Below are positions 8,551 to 19,437 of a DNA stretch of 64,000 nucleotides, in pieces (positions within the stretch are counted from its first letter, which is position 1; each line of letters begins with the position of its first letter). The stretch lies in NCBI RefSeq assembly GCF_000686805.1, contig NZ_KK366017.1:1096808-1160807 (forward strand), written 5' to 3'. Position numbers and translations under genes: made by a program. This DNA is from Bacillus sp. UNC41MFS5. Lineage in GTDB: Bacteria; Bacillota; Bacilli; Bacillales_B; DSM-18226. Below the pieces are notes generated by a model. The model made no database searches. It saw nothing but the letters and a program-made list of their open reading frames with translations, and was not told the origin of the DNA.

Positions 8551-8851
8551 AATCAGTCCAAGGGTAACCAGTAGAAGCGACTAATGCCCGTGAAGGTAAA
8601 AAAATCACCTCAACGGTAACTAGTGGAAGCCACTAATGCCCGTAAAGGTAAAAAAATCACCTCAGCGGTAACTAGTGAAGGCCACTAATGCCCGTAAAGG
8701 TAAAAAAATCACCTCAGCGGTAACTAGTGAAGGCGACTAATGCCCGTGAAGGTAAAAAAATATCTCAGCGGTAACTAGTGGAAGTGAGTAATGCTCGTGA
8801 AGGTAAAAAAATCGCCTCACCGGTAATTAGTGGGAGCAACTATTACACGAG
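8551..8851. repeat. 52-bp tandem repeat array A (about 5.5 units)
   Basis: The motif GCCCGT recurs at 8586, 8638, 8690, 8742 and (as GCTCGT) 8793, giving a period of 52 with one 51-base unit, and degenerate partial units at both ends. Each unit reads GCCCGTGAAGG, an A-run, CACCTCA, CGGTAAC, AGTGG-AAG-CCACT, TAAT. The AGTGG/CCACT arms form a hairpin. The whole unit is repeated without unique spacers, so this is not CRISPR. The period is not a multiple of three, arguing against coding. Matching arrays are at 59918 and 63870. Confidence 0.93.
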
Positions 8852-8900
8852 ACGATAAATGAGTGTAAATAAGCCATGCTTATCTTTAGCACGGCTTTTC

Positions 8901-9455
8901 TCATTTCCACCATTGCCACCATTTCCTTTGCTCAGCGGCTGCGATTTGTTTTCTTGTTTCTTCATCAATCATTTTACTTCGTTCCTTCTCCAGTTGCTCC
9001 TGACGTTCTACATACTTCCAAATTAGACTAATTTTCTCTTCCTGCTTAGCTTCCCGTACGGCCTTCTCCTTCAAAAGTTTGATTAAATCTAAGTTTATTT
9101 GCTCCAAATGTTCTATACGATCCAATAGCTCAATAGTGTTAGTATTCTGCTCAAAATCCCCATCATTAGTTGTCTGTAACGGCACCACTTCCTCAAGGGT
9201 TACCGGTTTATATTCTTCAGTGACCCATGTCATCACTGCTTCGGCAGATCGATCCATCGTCATACCCTCTTTGTTACAGAATTCGATTAACTTTCGGAGT
9301 GAAATAACATCTTTTTCAAAATATGTTCTATGTCCTCTATTATTGCGCTGAACTTGATAGCCATGTCCTTCCAAGAGAGAGGCATACTTCCGTAATGTAC
9401 TCGCATCAATTCCAAGCAATTCCTGTACGTCACTAGGTGAATATATGACCGTCAT
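8901..9455 (-). CDS. MerR-type HTH protein with DUF3967-like tail
   Basis: DNA-binding protein with a MerR-like winged helix (YSPSDVQELLGIDASTLRKYASLLE, then NNRGHRTYFEKDVISLRKL) in residues 1-70. A long coiled coil (LDRIEHLEQINLDLIKLLKEK) follows, and the aromatic tail RKWWQWWK is characteristic of DUF3967 proteins in Bacillus chromosomes, plasmids and phages. I chose ATG 9455 because GGAGGTG precedes it by seven bases. The longer frame from 9479 has none. No effector domain is visible, so a role in DNA organisation or segregation, as for RacA-like MerR/coiled-coil proteins, is as plausible as transcription control. Confidence 0.8.
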   Translation of the reverse strand: MTVIYSPSDVQELLGIDASTLRKYASLLEGHGYQVQRNNRGHRTYFEKDVISLRKLIEFCNKEGMTMDRSAEAVMTWVTEEYKPVTLEEVVPLQTTNDGDFEQNTNTIELLDRIEHLEQINLDLIKLLKEKAVREAKQEEKISLIWKYVERQEQLEKERSKMIDEETRKQIAAAEQRKWWQWWK

Positions 9456-9766
9456 AACACTGCACCTCCAATTTAACACTTCTATAAATCACTGAGAATT
9501 TCCTTTTTTTAATTAGAAAATCAATCTTCTGAACTAGATAGATGTTTTCTCTATTTGAAAGTCAATTCAGTTGCTGATGATCAGCAATGAGAATTATAGG
9601 TTAAGCATTATATGGAAGGATATGGCTAAAAAAGTCAGTATGTCAGAGATATATTATTGAGTTAGGATGACATTCCTTTATACAGTAAAATACAACGTTT
9701 TTTCGACTTTGTGTGACTTAGGATTCAATGATAAGATGAAAACTACCCTAAAGAACAATTCGCCAT

Positions 9767-10000
9767 GTGAAAAAAACTGAAAGGAATGATTTTGTTATTA
9801 ATCATTTACAATTAAGTTATACGAGCGAAATGGAAAAAGCGATGCGTAGTGCCCATGGAGTAGGTTATGAAGACTACAGACGTCATCATGCAGTGAGAAT
9901 GAGAGTCGAAAAACGCCGTAAAATGGACTATATTAGGTGTCGTAGAATGACAGCAGATTTAGACAGACTTGTTCATTATAATAATCGCCTAAAGATATGA
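9767..10000 (+). CDS. Small basic protein, unknown
   Basis: A 77-aa, arginine- and tyrosine-rich frame (YEDYRRHHAVRMRVEKRRK) starting at GTG 9767. No clear ribosome site precedes the GTG; an internal ATG near 9830 is the alternative. Support comes from the terminator eight bases after the stop and from a composition consistent with a nucleic-acid-binding peptide. No family recognised. The preceding 311 bases (9456-9766) hold no other gene I can support. Confidence 0.5.
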   Translation: MKKTERNDFVINHLQLSYTSEMEKAMRSAHGVGYEDYRRHHAVRMRVEKRRKMDYIRCRRMTADLDRLVHYNNRLKI

Positions 10001-10007
10001 ATGAAAA

Positions 10008-10048
10008 GGGAAAACCATGTGAATAAATCACACGGGTTTCCCTTTTTT
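10008..10048 (+). terminator. Rho-independent terminator
   Basis: GGGAAA-CC-TGTG pairs with CACA-GG-TTTCCC, with small bulges, followed by seven T. Confidence 0.85.
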
Positions 10049-10293
10049 TACTTTTAAATAAAAACAAAAGGTCAGGCACTTCTCAATATTTGAAGATGTG
10101 TTTTTTTTACTATTTTTTAATCACATAAATAGGTGTATCTTAACTGGACAATATATTTATAGTTAAGTAGACTACAACTAAATCAACAATGCCGCCTTTT
10201 TTTCCAATCAGGATAAAAATTTTTGGTCTGCGATTATTGGAAAGCAACAGGAAAATATCCTGCCACCTAAATTACTATAGAGGAGAAATGAAC

Positions 10294-11442
10294 ATGTTAG
10301 AATTTGATACATCTATGGACCAACTCGCCACGATTAAAGTCATCGGTGTAGGCGGCGGGGGAAATAACGCCGTGAATCGTATGATCGAAGAAGGCGTTGA
10401 GGGTGTCGAATTTATTGCCGTTAATACCGATGCACAAGCTCTTCATCAATCAAAAGCAGCCGTCACGATGCAAATCGGTACAGCCTTGACAAGGGGTTTG
10501 GGAGCAGGGGCAAATCCGGAAATAGGCAGAAGAGCAGTGGAAGAAAGTAAACAGCAAATCAAGGAAGTGTTAGAAGGCGCAGATATGGTTTTTGTTACAG
10601 CAGGAATGGGCGGTGGTACAGGAACAGGCGCAGCTCCTGCCATTGCTGAAATTGCCCGAAATCTTGGTGCCCTGACAATTGGGGTTGTAACACGTCCGTT
10701 TAAATTTGAAGGCAAGAAGCGTGCAGTTAACGCAGAAAATGGAATTAGCGGTATGAGGGAAGCGGTAGACACCTTGATTATTATCCCCAACGATCGCTTA
10801 TTAGAGATTGTAGATAAAAAGACACCGATGATTGAAGCTTTCCGTGAAGCGGATAATGTACTACGCCAGGGTGTTCAAGGAATTTCCGATTTAATTGCTG
10901 TACCAGGTTTGATCAATCTAGATTTTGCTGACGTGAAGACGGTTATGTCCCATAAGGGAACTGCGTTAATGGGTATTGGGATTGCCAAAGGTAAAGATCG
11001 TGCTGTTGAGGCTGCGCAGAAAGCTTTAAATAGTCCGTTACTTGAAACTTCGATTAATGGTGCTCATGGTGTGATCATGAACATAACTGGGGGAAATAAT
11101 TTAAGTCTTTTTGAAGTACAGGAGGCAGCCGATATCGTTGCTTCTGCTTCTCATGAGGAATTAAATATGATTTTTGGTTCAGTTATAAACGAGAACTTAG
11201 TAGAAGAAATTATTGTGACGGTTATTGCCACCGGATTCACTGAGAAAGAAGATATAATAGTACCAACAGCTACCCAGCCGTCAATTGAAGAAATACCCAA
11301 TCCATATCAAAGGGAGCAACGAGTACAACGTAATCCAATACACCGAAGTGAACCAATGCAAGATTATGACAGACACTCGGAACAGCAAGAAGAATCTCTA
11401 GATATTCCAGCGTTCTTGCGTAATCGAAAAAGACGATTTTAA
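10294..11442 (+). CDS. ftsZ: FtsZ, stand-alone copy
   Basis: Tubulin-like GTPase that polymerises into the division ring. The start [20 protein letters not shown] and the length of 382 aa match B. subtilis FtsZ. GTP-binding motifs are [11 protein letters not shown] near residue 20 and [12 protein letters not shown] near residue 105. The conserved C-terminal peptide [14 protein letters not shown], which binds FtsA, SepF and ZapA-type partners, is intact after a shortened linker. AGGAG lies eight bases before ATG 10294. No ftsA, divIB, mur or other dcw gene is adjacent, and the gene has its own terminator, so this is probably a second ftsZ outside the dcw cluster. That cannot be proved without the rest of the genome. 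Confidence 0.94.
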   Translation: MLEFDTSMDQLATIKVIGVGGGGNNAVNRMIEEGVEGVEFIAVNTDAQALHQSKAAVTMQIGTALTRGLGAGANPEIGRRAVEESKQQIKEVLEGADMVFVTAGMGGGTGTGAAPAIAEIARNLGALTIGVVTRPFKFEGKKRAVNAENGISGMREAVDTLIIIPNDRLLEIVDKKTPMIEAFREADNVLRQGVQGISDLIAVPGLINLDFADVKTVMSHKGTALMGIGIAKGKDRAVEAAQKALNSPLLETSINGAHGVIMNITGGNNLSLFEVQEAADIVASASHEELNMIFGSVINENLVEEIIVTVIATGFTEKEDIIVPTATQPSIEEIPNPYQREQRVQRNPIHRSEPMQDYDRHSEQQEESLDIPAFLRNRKRRF

Positions 11443-11452
11443 TTAAATAAAT

Positions 11453-11501
11453 AATCCCCTAGCGTTAGATCATAATGGTCTATCTAGCTGGGGATTTTTT
11501 T
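11453..11501 (+). terminator. Rho-independent terminator of ftsZ copy
   Basis: Long stem AATCCCC-TAGC pairing with TAGCTGGGGATT (with internal GATC/TAGA pairing in the arm), then seven T, 11 bases after the stop. Confidence 0.88.
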
Positions 11502-11782
11502 GTAGTTAGAAGTAATATGGGATGGTTTACCGTATAGAGTTCCCCGAGTATACCACGCTTCATACAAACCGAATCTTATAAAAAATCAGTTTACTTACCA
11601 ATACCATGCTCATTTCCCCTCCTGAAGCTTGAACAGTACGAATTAATACTTCAGTACTATTTCTATGATTGAATCCAATGAATATTGCGAATTTTTATGA
11701 CTTTTATAACTCTCGCAATAATGCAATACCATTCTAGTATGTTATAATACTATCAAATTAAAAAGAGGCGGGAGTGAATGTT

Positions 11783-12049
11783 ATGATTATTCGAAGCAAA
11801 GCGAATGTGGAGCAGTTTTGTGAGAGGTTTGGTGATTTGGCCAGCTGGGATGGTTCTAAACACTACATCGCCATAGAAGATGAAGAAAATAATGGAGTAC
11901 TTACGTTTATGCAATATCCTGATGGTACACTGACTGCGCATAGGAAATACCAAACGTATTGGGACATTAAGGAATTCCCAGTTGAAACTAAAGATATTTG
12001 GCGGTATAGAAAAGTATTAAATTATTACTTGAAAAATATCGATAATTAA
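11783..12049 (+). CDS. Small hypothetical protein
   Basis: An 88-aa soluble protein ([20 protein letters not shown], then [20 protein letters not shown]). GGGAG precedes ATG 11783 by eight bases; a GTG at 11774 is an alternative start. No family recognised. Its alternation of strand-like stretches and conserved aromatics suggests a small alpha/beta fold. It is monocistronic, with a terminator five bases after the stop. The 280 bases before it contain nothing I can name. Confidence 0.65.
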   Translation: MIIRSKANVEQFCERFGDLASWDGSKHYIAIEDEENNGVLTFMQYPDGTLTAHRKYQTYWDIKEFPVETKDIWRYRKVLNYYLKNIDN

Positions 12050-12053
12050 CAAA

Positions 12054-12082
12054 GACGACTCTGATTTTTCGGAGTCGTTTTC
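12054..12082 (+). terminator. Rho-independent terminator
   Basis: ACGACTC / GAGTCGT 7-bp stem followed by TTTTC, isolating the small gene from the glycogen operon. Confidence 0.75.
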
Positions 12083-12174
12083 ATCTTATTACAAACTCTA
12101 TTTGTTATGCATTAAACACTTCGTTTATGAAAAACTACAAGGGAGCCAACACATTGAAAGATAGAGGTGAAAAT

Positions 12175-14109
12175 GTGAATTTAACACATCCTACAGATTA
12201 TGAAGTACACCTTTTTCATGAGGGAAGTTTGTATGAGAGCTACAAAGTATTTGGTGCTCATCTTGAAACGCAAAAAGGGGTAAAGGGTACTCGCTTCTCT
12301 GTTTGGGCTCCTCATGCTATTGAAGTTAAAGTTGTCGGAGACTTCAATAAATGGGATGGCAGCAATCATGGAATGTCTAAGCTAAATAATGAGGGAATAT
12401 GGTCCATATTTATACCTGGCCTACTAGAAAATGAAAACTATAAGTATCAAATAGATACAGCCGCCGGAAATAGGTTCTTAAAAGCAGATCCCTATGCCTT
12501 TTATTCAGAGCTCAGGCCACACACAGCTTCTGTTATTTATAATATTGAAGGATATGAGTGGCAGGATCAGGAGTGGTTCAAAAATAAAAAAAAGAAAAGG
12601 GTTTATGAAGCACCCCTTGCCATATACGAGGTTCATTTAGGTTCATGGAGAAAAAAGGATGCAGAAAGATTTTATACATATAGAGAGTTAGCTGCTGAAC
12701 TGATTCCATACGTTCTTGAGCATCATTTTACACATATTGAAATGATGCCTCTCGTTGAACATCCGTATGATCGTTCTTGGGGATATCAAGGAACAGGATA
12801 CTATTCTTCAACAAGTCGATATGGCAGTCCACACGATTTAATGTATTTTATCGACCAATGCCATCAAAACGGTATTGGTGTTATTCTTGATTGGGTTCCT
12901 GGACATTTCTGCAAGGATGCCCATGGTTTATATATGTTCGATGGTCGGCCTACCTATGAATATAAAGATGTATTTGTTCGAGAAAACGAGGTGTGGGGAA
13001 CAGCGAATTTTGATTTGGGGAAAGGTGAAGTAAAAAGCTTCTTAATTTCTAACGCCTTATTCTGGATGAAATACTATCACGTCGATGGATTTCGTGTGGA
13101 TGCGGTTGCCAATATGCTGTACTGGAATGCTGGGGGGATTTTTCAAAAAAATGAATACGCAGTATCCTTCTTACGTAATCTGAATGAAGTGGTTTTTGAG
13201 ACCGATCCTACCGTCTTAATGATTGCAGAAGATTCGACAGATTGGCCGCTTGTCACAGGACCTGCCTATGAAGGTGGTTTAGGGTTTAACTATAAATGGA
13301 ATATGGGTTGGATGAACGATATTTTGAAATATATGGAGGCGGAACCTCGGGACAGAAAGTATTTGCATGATAAAGTAACCTTCTCCTTAATTTATGCGTA
13401 TTCTGAAAACTTCGTCTTACCATTCTCACACGATGAAGTTGTACACGGTAAAAAATCACTTTTAAATAAAATGCCGGGCGATTATTGGCGAAAATTTGCC
13501 CAACTACGCTTATTATATGGGTTTCTCATGTCACACCCCGGTAAAAAGCTCCTATTTATGGGCGGAGAATTTGGTCAGTTTGATGAATGGAAGGATTTAA
13601 AGGATTTAGATTGGGTATTACACGATTTTGAGATGCACCGCGTTTTGAATGATTACTTTAAAGAATTGATGCAGTTCTACAAACGTACGAAAGCACTGTG
13701 GGAGCTTGATCATACAAATGAAGGATTTGAGTGGATTGATGCTAATAACAAAGATCAAAGTATTTTCTCTTTTATAAGAAAAGGAAAAAAAGAAAGTGAT
13801 CTTCTTATTATCGTTTGTAATTTTACAGAGGTCGTATATGAAAACTTCAAAGTCGGGGTTCCATCCTATGCATATTACAATGAAATTTTTAATAGTGATG
13901 CGGTTTCCTTTGGTGGCTCGGGACAAATAAATAAAAAGAAAATCAAATCCGTTGAAAAACCGTTTCACAACCAGCCGAGTCATCTAGAAATGACCATCCC
14001 GCCTTTTGGTATATCCATCTTACGACCAATAAAAACAAGACAGGGGAGTCTTAGCAATGGGAAAGAAAAAACAGTGCGTAGCTATGCTGCTAGCAGGCGG
14101 TCAAGGTAG
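12175..14109 (+). CDS. glgB: 1,4-alpha-glucan branching enzyme
   Basis: Introduces alpha-1,6 branches into glycogen (GH13). After an N-terminal carbohydrate-binding domain ([20 protein letters not shown]) comes the catalytic barrel with [36 protein letters not shown] (nucleophile Asp), [10 protein letters not shown] (acid/base Glu) and [17 protein letters not shown] 12175 has AGAGGTG upstream and aligns with the B. subtilis N-terminus (DVYLFHEGSL equivalent). TTG 12154 with GGGAG is an equally usable start adding seven residues. The gene opens the glgB-C-D-A operon, and its last 53 bases overlap glgC in another frame. Confidence 0.95.
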   Translation: MNLTHPTDYEVHLFHEGSLYESYKVFGAHLETQKGVKGTRFSVWAPHAIEVKVVGDFNKWDGSNHGMSKLNNEGIWSIFIPGLLENENYKYQIDTAAGNRFLKADPYAFYSELRPHTASVIYNIEGYEWQDQEWFKNKKKKRVYEAPLAIYEVHLGSWRKKDAERFYTYRELAAELIPYVLEHHFTHIEMMPLVEHPYDRSWGYQGTGYYSSTSRYGSPHDLMYFIDQCHQNGIGVILDWVPGHFCKDAHGLYMFDGRPTYEYKDVFVRENEVWGTANFDLGKGEVKSFLISNALFWMKYYHVDGFRVDAVANMLYWNAGGIFQKNEYAVSFLRNLNEVVFETDPTVLMIAEDSTDWPLVTGPAYEGGLGFNYKWNMGWMNDILKYMEAEPRDRKYLHDKVTFSLIYAYSENFVLPFSHDEVVHGKKSLLNKMPGDYWRKFAQLRLLYGFLMSHPGKKLLFMGGEFGQFDEWKDLKDLDWVLHDFEMHRVLNDYFKELMQFYKRTKALWELDHTNEGFEWIDANNKDQSIFSFIRKGKKESDLLIIVCNFTEVVYENFKVGVPSYAYYNEIFNSDAVSFGGSGQINKKKIKSVEKPFHNQPSHLEMTIPPFGISILRPIKTRQGSLSNGKEKTVRSYAASRRSR

Positions 14110-15187
14110 CCGATTGAGTGCACTAACAAGAAATAAAGCAAAGCCGGCTGTTTCATTCGGTGGAAAATATCGAATTATTGATTTTCCACTAAGTAACTGC
14201 ACAAACTCAGGAATTGATACAGTTGGGGTATTAACTCAGTATTTGCCCCTTGTATTGCATACCTATATCGGAATTGGAAGCGCATGGGATTTAGATCGCA
14301 ATAACGGTGGCGTTACCGTCTTACCTCCCTATTCGGAAACGGCAGGTCTTAGGTGGTATAAAGGTACGGCAAACGCGATCTATCAAAATTTAAATTATTT
14401 AAAACAATACAATCCAGAATACGTCCTTATTCTTTCAGGTGACCATATTTATAAAATGGATTATTCTAAAATGCTCGCGTATCATATTGATAAGGAGGCA
14501 GATGTTTCCATCTCTGTCATTGAGGTGCCTTGGGAGGAAGCTAGCCGTTTTGGGATTATGAATACAAATGTGGATTTAGACATTATTGAATTTGAGGAAA
14601 AACCGAAAGATCCCAAAAGTAACTTAGCATCAATGGGAATTTACATTTTTAAATGGCCGGTGTTAAGAACCTTTTTAGAAATGGATGATAAAAATCCTGA
14701 ATCATCCAATGATTTTGGCAAGGATATTATTCCTCTCTTACTGGAAGAGAAGAAAAAGGTCGTGGCTTATCCATTCAAGGGTTACTGGAAGGATGTTGGG
14801 ACTGTTGGTAGCTTGTGGGAAGCCAATATGGATTTATTAAAAGAGGAAACGGACTTGGATCTTTATGACCGGAATTGGAGAATTTCCTCTGTTAATCCAA
14901 ATCAACCGCCACAATATATTGCGCCAACCGCTCATATCGAAGAGTCATTAATTAATGAAGGCTGTATTGTAGAAGGGACAGTTAAGCATTCCGTTTTGTT
15001 CCAAGGAGTTACAGTCGAAGAAGGAAGTGTAATACATGACTCTGTAATCATGCCAAATGCCCGAGTCGGAAAAAATGCGGTGATAGAGCGGGCCATTATC
15101 GCTCCAGGAATGACAGTGGAGGACAATGCCGTTATTCGCCCCTCAAAGAACAATGATGCCATCATGTTATATGCGGATGAAGATTAG
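14057..15187 (+). CDS. glgC: Glucose-1-phosphate adenylyltransferase, catalytic subunit
   Basis: Makes ADP-glucose from ATP and glucose-1-phosphate, the committed step of glycogen synthesis. The N-terminal nucleotidyltransferase motif is [15 protein letters not shown], with [20 protein letters not shown] next, [11 protein letters not shown] in the middle, and a C-terminal left-handed beta-helix of hexapeptide repeats. GGGGAG lies seven bases before ATG 14057. It overlaps glgB by 53 bases and is followed after 31 bases by glgD, with which it should form the heterotetramer described for Bacillus GlgCD. Confidence 0.95.
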   Translation: MGKKKQCVAMLLAGGQGSRLSALTRNKAKPAVSFGGKYRIIDFPLSNCTNSGIDTVGVLTQYLPLVLHTYIGIGSAWDLDRNNGGVTVLPPYSETAGLRWYKGTANAIYQNLNYLKQYNPEYVLILSGDHIYKMDYSKMLAYHIDKEADVSISVIEVPWEEASRFGIMNTNVDLDIIEFEEKPKDPKSNLASMGIYIFKWPVLRTFLEMDDKNPESSNDFGKDIIPLLLEEKKKVVAYPFKGYWKDVGTVGSLWEANMDLLKEETDLDLYDRNWRISSVNPNQPPQYIAPTAHIEESLINEGCIVEGTVKHSVLFQGVTVEEGSVIHDSVIMPNARVGKNAVIERAIIAPGMTVEDNAVIRPSKNNDAIMLYADED

Positions 15188-15218
15188 TTAAAATCCACAG
15201 AAAAGGAAGGGCGATTCT

Positions 15219-16235
15219 ATGCCGTGTTCAATGCTTGGAATTATTAATGCAACGAATGAGTTTGACACGTTTAAAAACTTAACTGCTCATCGTTCTTTAG
15301 CATCACTTCCGTTTGCCGGACGATATCGATTAGTCGATTTTATGTTATCAAATATGGTGAACTCAGGAATTACGAATGTAGCTATTTTTACTGGAAAAGA
15401 AGTTCGGTCACTGATAGATCATTTAGGATCTGGTAAGCAATGGGACCTGGACAGAAAGCGTGATGGTCTGTTTGTCTTTTCCCCTGAGGGCACTTCCAGA
15501 ATCGAGCGATTTGGTTCCTTTGCCCATTTTGCAAAAAATATTACCTATTTCTTACGAAGTAAGCAAAAATACGTAGTGATTACCAATTGCAATATAATCG
15601 GAACCATTGATTTTTGCAAAATATTAGATCACCATATCGAAACGGAAGCAGATATTACCGAGGTGTTTCATAATGGGCAATCGCTGCAAACATACATTTT
15701 GGACAAAAATTTATTACTCTCTCTGTTTGAACAATACAAAAATCAAGGATATTACACGATTTTTGATGTTGTGCATGATAAACGCCATAAATTTAAAATT
15801 AATATGTATGAATGGTCTGGCTACATTACCATAATTGACTCTCTCCAAAGCTATTATCAAAATAGTTTGGATTTGCTGCAGCCAACCGTATGGAAGCAGG
15901 TTTTTACGAAGAATGAGCCAATCTTTACGAAAGTAAAGGATGAGCCGCCAACGCAATATAAAAATGATGCAAAGGTTACGAACTCGATGATCGCAAATGG
16001 ATGCATTATTCAAGGAGAAGTGGAGCATAGTATCCTTTTCCGTTCGGTTAAAGTTGGAAAAGGAGCTGTGATTCGTAATTCTATTATTATGCAGAAGTGT
16101 CAAATTGGAGAGAATTGTGTAATTGATGGTGTAATATTGGATAAGGATGTTAAGATTGATAATGGTGTACAACTGGTAGGAACTAGAGAAACACCATATC
16201 TAGTAGAAAAAGGAACAGTTCAAAAGGGGCGTTGA
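15219..16235 (+). CDS. glgD: ADP-glucose pyrophosphorylase regulatory subunit
   Basis: Non-catalytic partner of GlgC. It keeps the nucleotidyltransferase fold (LPFAGRYRLVDFMLSNMVNS) and the C-terminal beta-helix repeats (GCIIQGEVEHSILFRSVKVG). The N-terminal glycine-rich GGxGxRL loop of GlgC is replaced by LGIINATNEFDTFKNLTAHR, which explains the expected lack of activity. Length of 338 aa matches Bacillus GlgD. AAGGAAGGG precedes ATG 15219. glgA starts six bases after its stop. Confidence 0.94.
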   Translation: MPCSMLGIINATNEFDTFKNLTAHRSLASLPFAGRYRLVDFMLSNMVNSGITNVAIFTGKEVRSLIDHLGSGKQWDLDRKRDGLFVFSPEGTSRIERFGSFAHFAKNITYFLRSKQKYVVITNCNIIGTIDFCKILDHHIETEADITEVFHNGQSLQTYILDKNLLLSLFEQYKNQGYYTIFDVVHDKRHKFKINMYEWSGYITIIDSLQSYYQNSLDLLQPTVWKQVFTKNEPIFTKVKDEPPTQYKNDAKVTNSMIANGCIIQGEVEHSILFRSVKVGKGAVIRNSIIMQKCQIGENCVIDGVILDKDVKIDNGVQLVGTRETPYLVEKGTVQKGR

Positions 16236-16241
16236 GAAAAA

Positions 16242-17681
16242 GTGAAAGTTTTATTTGCAGTATCGGAGTGTGTCCCGTTTGTCAAAACAGGAGGTCTTGC
16301 TGATGTAGCGGGTGCACTTCCTAAGGCGTTAAAAAAGTTAGGGACTGAAGTACGTGTTATTTTACCAAATTACAGTTTAATTCCTGAGAAACTTAAAAAT
16401 TTATTTCATTTTCAACAAGCGATAAATGTACAGGTAGGATTTCGCAGTCAATACTGCGGTATCCTAACTGCTGAGCATGAGGGAATAACCTATCATCTGA
16501 TTGATAACGAATATTATTTTTTTCGTGATTCATTATATGGTCATTATGATGATGGTGAACGATTCTCATTTTTCTCTAAGGCCGTTCTAGAGTGTATTCC
16601 GCATCTCGATTTTATTCCAGATGTGATCCATTGCCATGACTGGCATACAGGAATGGTGAATTTTGTATTAGATGCTGAATATCGTCATATACCAATGTAT
16701 AAGGATATAAAAACAGTCTTTACGATTCACAATTTACAATTTCAAGGGATTTTCCCATATGAGGTGATGAGTGAGCAGTTAGGATTAGGGCATCAATATT
16801 TTAATAGTGAACAACTTGAATTTTATGGGAATATTAGCTTTATGAAGGGCGGTATTATTGCATCTGATATTGTAACCACTGTCAGCCCAACCTATAAAGA
16901 GGAAATTCAAAATCCCTATTTTGGCGAAAGGCTTGATGGGCTATTACGGAAAAATAGCCATAAGCTAATCGGAATTGTCAATGGTATTGATGATACAGCC
17001 TATAATCCTAAAACAGACCGTGATATTGCTCTTCCTTATGATCTTGAATCACTAGAAGGGAAAATGGAAAATAAACAAGAATTACAGCAATATTTTGGGC
17101 TGCCAGAAAAAGAAAACACGCCGATCATTGCCATGGTCACACGCTTAACAAGTCAAAAAGGCTTAGATTTAGTGCTCCATGTATTTCAAAATATGATTCA
17201 GGAAGATGTCCAATTCATAGTGCTTGGTTCAGGTGACCCTACATATGAAAACTTCTTAAAGCAAATGGCACATGAATATCCGGATAAGGTTCGTGTATAC
17301 ATAGGCTTTAATGAAGCAATGGCACATCAAATTTATGCGGGGGCTGATTTATTTTTAATGCCTTCTCAGTTTGAACCCTGTGGATTAGGGCAGCTTATTG
17401 CCTTACAGTACGGAACAATCCCCATTGTTAGAGAAACCGGCGGCTTAAATGATACGGTTCATTCATATAATGAATTTACAGGTACTGGGAACGGCTTCAC
17501 CTTTAAAAATTTCAACGCCCATGATATGCTCTATACCATTAAAAGAGCCATTTATTTTTATCATCAAAAAGAGAACTGGACTAACTTAGTACAAAAAGCA
17601 ATGGGTCAAGATTACAGTTGGTTACAATCCGCTAAGGAATATAACGAAATTTATGAGGACTTACTGGCAGGCTCAAAATAA
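16242..17681 (+). CDS. glgA: Glycogen synthase (ADP-glucose)
   Basis: GT5 glycosyltransferase that elongates glycogen from ADP-glucose. It starts [20 protein letters not shown], containing the KTGGL substrate-binding motif; HCHDWHTGM and [12 protein letters not shown] are typical of the N-terminal domain. [18 protein letters not shown] and the RETGGL-DTV motif lie in the C-terminal Rossmann domain. The start is GTG 16242. At 479 aa it is full length. It is the last gene of the operon here: B. subtilis has glgP next, but a terminator and a minus-strand gene follow instead. Confidence 0.95.
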   Translation: MKVLFAVSECVPFVKTGGLADVAGALPKALKKLGTEVRVILPNYSLIPEKLKNLFHFQQAINVQVGFRSQYCGILTAEHEGITYHLIDNEYYFFRDSLYGHYDDGERFSFFSKAVLECIPHLDFIPDVIHCHDWHTGMVNFVLDAEYRHIPMYKDIKTVFTIHNLQFQGIFPYEVMSEQLGLGHQYFNSEQLEFYGNISFMKGGIIASDIVTTVSPTYKEEIQNPYFGERLDGLLRKNSHKLIGIVNGIDDTAYNPKTDRDIALPYDLESLEGKMENKQELQQYFGLPEKENTPIIAMVTRLTSQKGLDLVLHVFQNMIQEDVQFIVLGSGDPTYENFLKQMAHEYPDKVRVYIGFNEAMAHQIYAGADLFLMPSQFEPCGLGQLIALQYGTIPIVRETGGLNDTVHSYNEFTGTGNGFTFKNFNAHDMLYTIKRAIYFYHQKENWTNLVQKAMGQDYSWLQSAKEYNEIYEDLLAGSK

Positions 17682-17702
17682 TATTCACATAAAAATATGA
17701 AA

Positions 17703-17743
17703 AAAGGGGGACCAGTGTGAATGAACATTGGTCTCCCTTTATT
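17703..17743. terminator. Bidirectional terminator between glgA and cysteine dioxygenase
   Basis: AAGGG-GACCA pairs with TGGTC-TCCCTT across a 14-base loop, with A-rich and T-rich flanks, located between two convergent genes. Confidence 0.85.
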
Positions 17744-17752
17744 ATTCAATAG

Positions 17753-18316
17753 CTATGAGCTAACCTTCTTAAGTTGTATTTCCTTCACTTTCTGATATTG
17801 CTCATCCGGCCACCATGCACCACAATCGTCTGATACAACACATGCAGCACATTTTTGTAAGTCGTAGACCATCATTCCTGTAATGGGAGGGGAATAAAGA
17901 TGGAGAGTTACCATATCGGTATGGTTGGAAGCTTTCATTTTATGGATTCCCTTTTTGGGGGCATAAAAATATTTTCCTTTATGATGGATTTCATGAAACA
18001 ATTCGTTAGGCCGGCCATCTCCTTTTACCTCATAAACAGAATTAATGGAAGTGCCGGAAAGGACTTGAATCCAGCCGTGGGAATTGCCATGATCATGAGG
18101 GGCACACTCCAACTGAGACCAATTCATGACGAGCAGTTCAACTTCTTCGTTTCTATAAAGTAGTTTCCGGTTGTACGGTTTTCCAGGGGATGGTTCTGGT
18201 AAGTGAGCAAGATCATCTAGTGTGAGACCCAGTTTTAATAGCGCGGCTTTCAACTCAACCTTAGATGGTCTTTTTAAAGTACCCAAAACATTTTGTAGCT
18301 TAATTGTCAAAGTCAT
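17753..18316 (-). CDS. Cysteine dioxygenase
   Basis: Non-haem iron cupin that oxidises cysteine to cysteine sulfinate. The metal-binding cupin motif HDHGNSHGWIQVLSG is near residue 90 and the third histidine lies in KGIHKMKASNHTDMVTLHLYSPP. A C-terminal cysteine cluster (CAACVVSDDCGAWW) is present. At 187 aa it is in the range of bacterial CDO proteins such as YubC. AGGAGGACAGC precedes ATG 18316. It lies 12 bases after the broken EamA transporter gene in the same direction, so the two were probably cotranscribed. Confidence 0.9.
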   Translation of the reverse strand: MTLTIKLQNVLGTLKRPSKVELKAALLKLGLTLDDLAHLPEPSPGKPYNRKLLYRNEEVELLVMNWSQLECAPHDHGNSHGWIQVLSGTSINSVYEVKGDGRPNELFHEIHHKGKYFYAPKKGIHKMKASNHTDMVTLHLYSPPITGMMVYDLQKCAACVVSDDCGAWWPDEQYQKVKEIQLKKVSS

Positions 18317-18328
18317 TAAGCTGTCCTC

Positions 18329-19256
18329 CTACCGTCGTTTTTTCTTGAAGAGGTCGAACAACATAGGCATAAGCTGACCGTTAACAATAATCACTCCAAT
18401 AATAATTATGATTCCCCCAGCAACACTTATGAGAAAAACTTTTTCATCTAGAAGCAAAACCGCAGCAACCAACGTTGCGACCGGTTCCATATATAGAAAC
18501 ATTGAAACCTTTGACGCCTCTAACACCTCAAGTGCCTTTCCCCAGTACCAATAAGCAATTCCTGAAACAAAAACTCCAAGAAACAATAGATGGGCCCACT
18601 CCGAATAGTTCAGAAGGGATAGCGCCTCCCAGCCTTTATTTCTAATAATAAAAGGTGTGGTTAGAATCAAACCTATTAAACTCATGTAAAACCGTGGTTA
18701 AGAGAGGAGAATAGGGTATCTTTAAGCTTTTTAAGAGCACTGAATAAACCGCCCAATTCAACGTGCTCAACATCATGAGAAGGAAGCCGATATTAATGGA
18801 AAACTGAAAGGATTGACCAATTCTTGTCGTTGTGACGATTAGGACACCAGTTATCGCGAGCACCATTCCCACTGCCTTTGATATACTCAACTTTTCATGT
18901 AAAAAGAGAATGGATAGGATGACCGTAAATATGGGGGAAAACGAAATGAGCCAACCAGCAGACGAAGCGTTAATCGTCAACAAAGCTGTCGCTTGAAGTA
19001 TCTGATGAACAAATACCCCAAGAATGCCGAGGATCATTAAATGTGGGAAATATTTAATGGAGACGAGTAACCGCTTACGTTGCATTAGTAATAGCAACAG
19101 CAAAAATAGGGATCCAATACCAAACCGCACAACGAGTAACGAATATGGATCCAATTTTCCTAGCACAGCCTTTGTCGATACAAAGGAAACTCCCCAAAAA
19201 CTAATCGAAATGGTCGCATATAACGAGGCGGTTAACTTCGATTTATAATAAGTCAA
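18329..19256 (-). pseudogene. EamA-family (DMT) transporter, frameshifted
   Basis: Two overlapping minus-strand frames together give one EamA/RhaT-type exporter of ten membrane helices. The N-terminal frame (TTG 19256 behind AAAGGGGA) runs five to six helices to LLTTVLH near 18690 and then drifts into unrelated residues. The other frame resumes at once with SLIGLILTTPFIIRNKGW and continues to the normal C-terminus. A single-base insertion or deletion near 18685-18700 explains the break. Substrates of this family include amino acids and metabolites; adjacency to cysteine dioxygenase hints at a sulfur compound, which is inference. A sequencing error is the alternative to a true pseudogene. Confidence 0.85.
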
Positions 19257-19437
19257 AACAGAGTCCCCTTTCAGCAAAAAGGTAGTTACTTCATCATATG
19301 CTTGTCCTGAAAGAAGATGTTTATACCTTTTCGCAGCAAGGTTATGCCTGATTATTTTTCCTAACTTTGTTCATAAGAAGCAAGATAGAAGAATAACATC
19401 AATATAGTGTGTGGATTAATATTTGGGAGGAATAAAC

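Noticed and set aside
8551..8851. CRISPR array
   Set aside because: The entire 52-bp unit repeats with no unique spacers, and no cas genes are near.
9079..9351. Plus-strand frame opposite the MerR/DUF3967 gene
   Set aside because: Serine-rich antisense shadow without a ribosome site.
13618..13983. Minus-strand frame of 121 codons inside glgB
   Set aside because: Antisense shadow rich in Phe/Ile, no start signal.
15714..16172. Long minus-strand open frame inside glgD
   Set aside because: It is antisense to a well-conserved gene, has low-complexity composition and no ribosome site.
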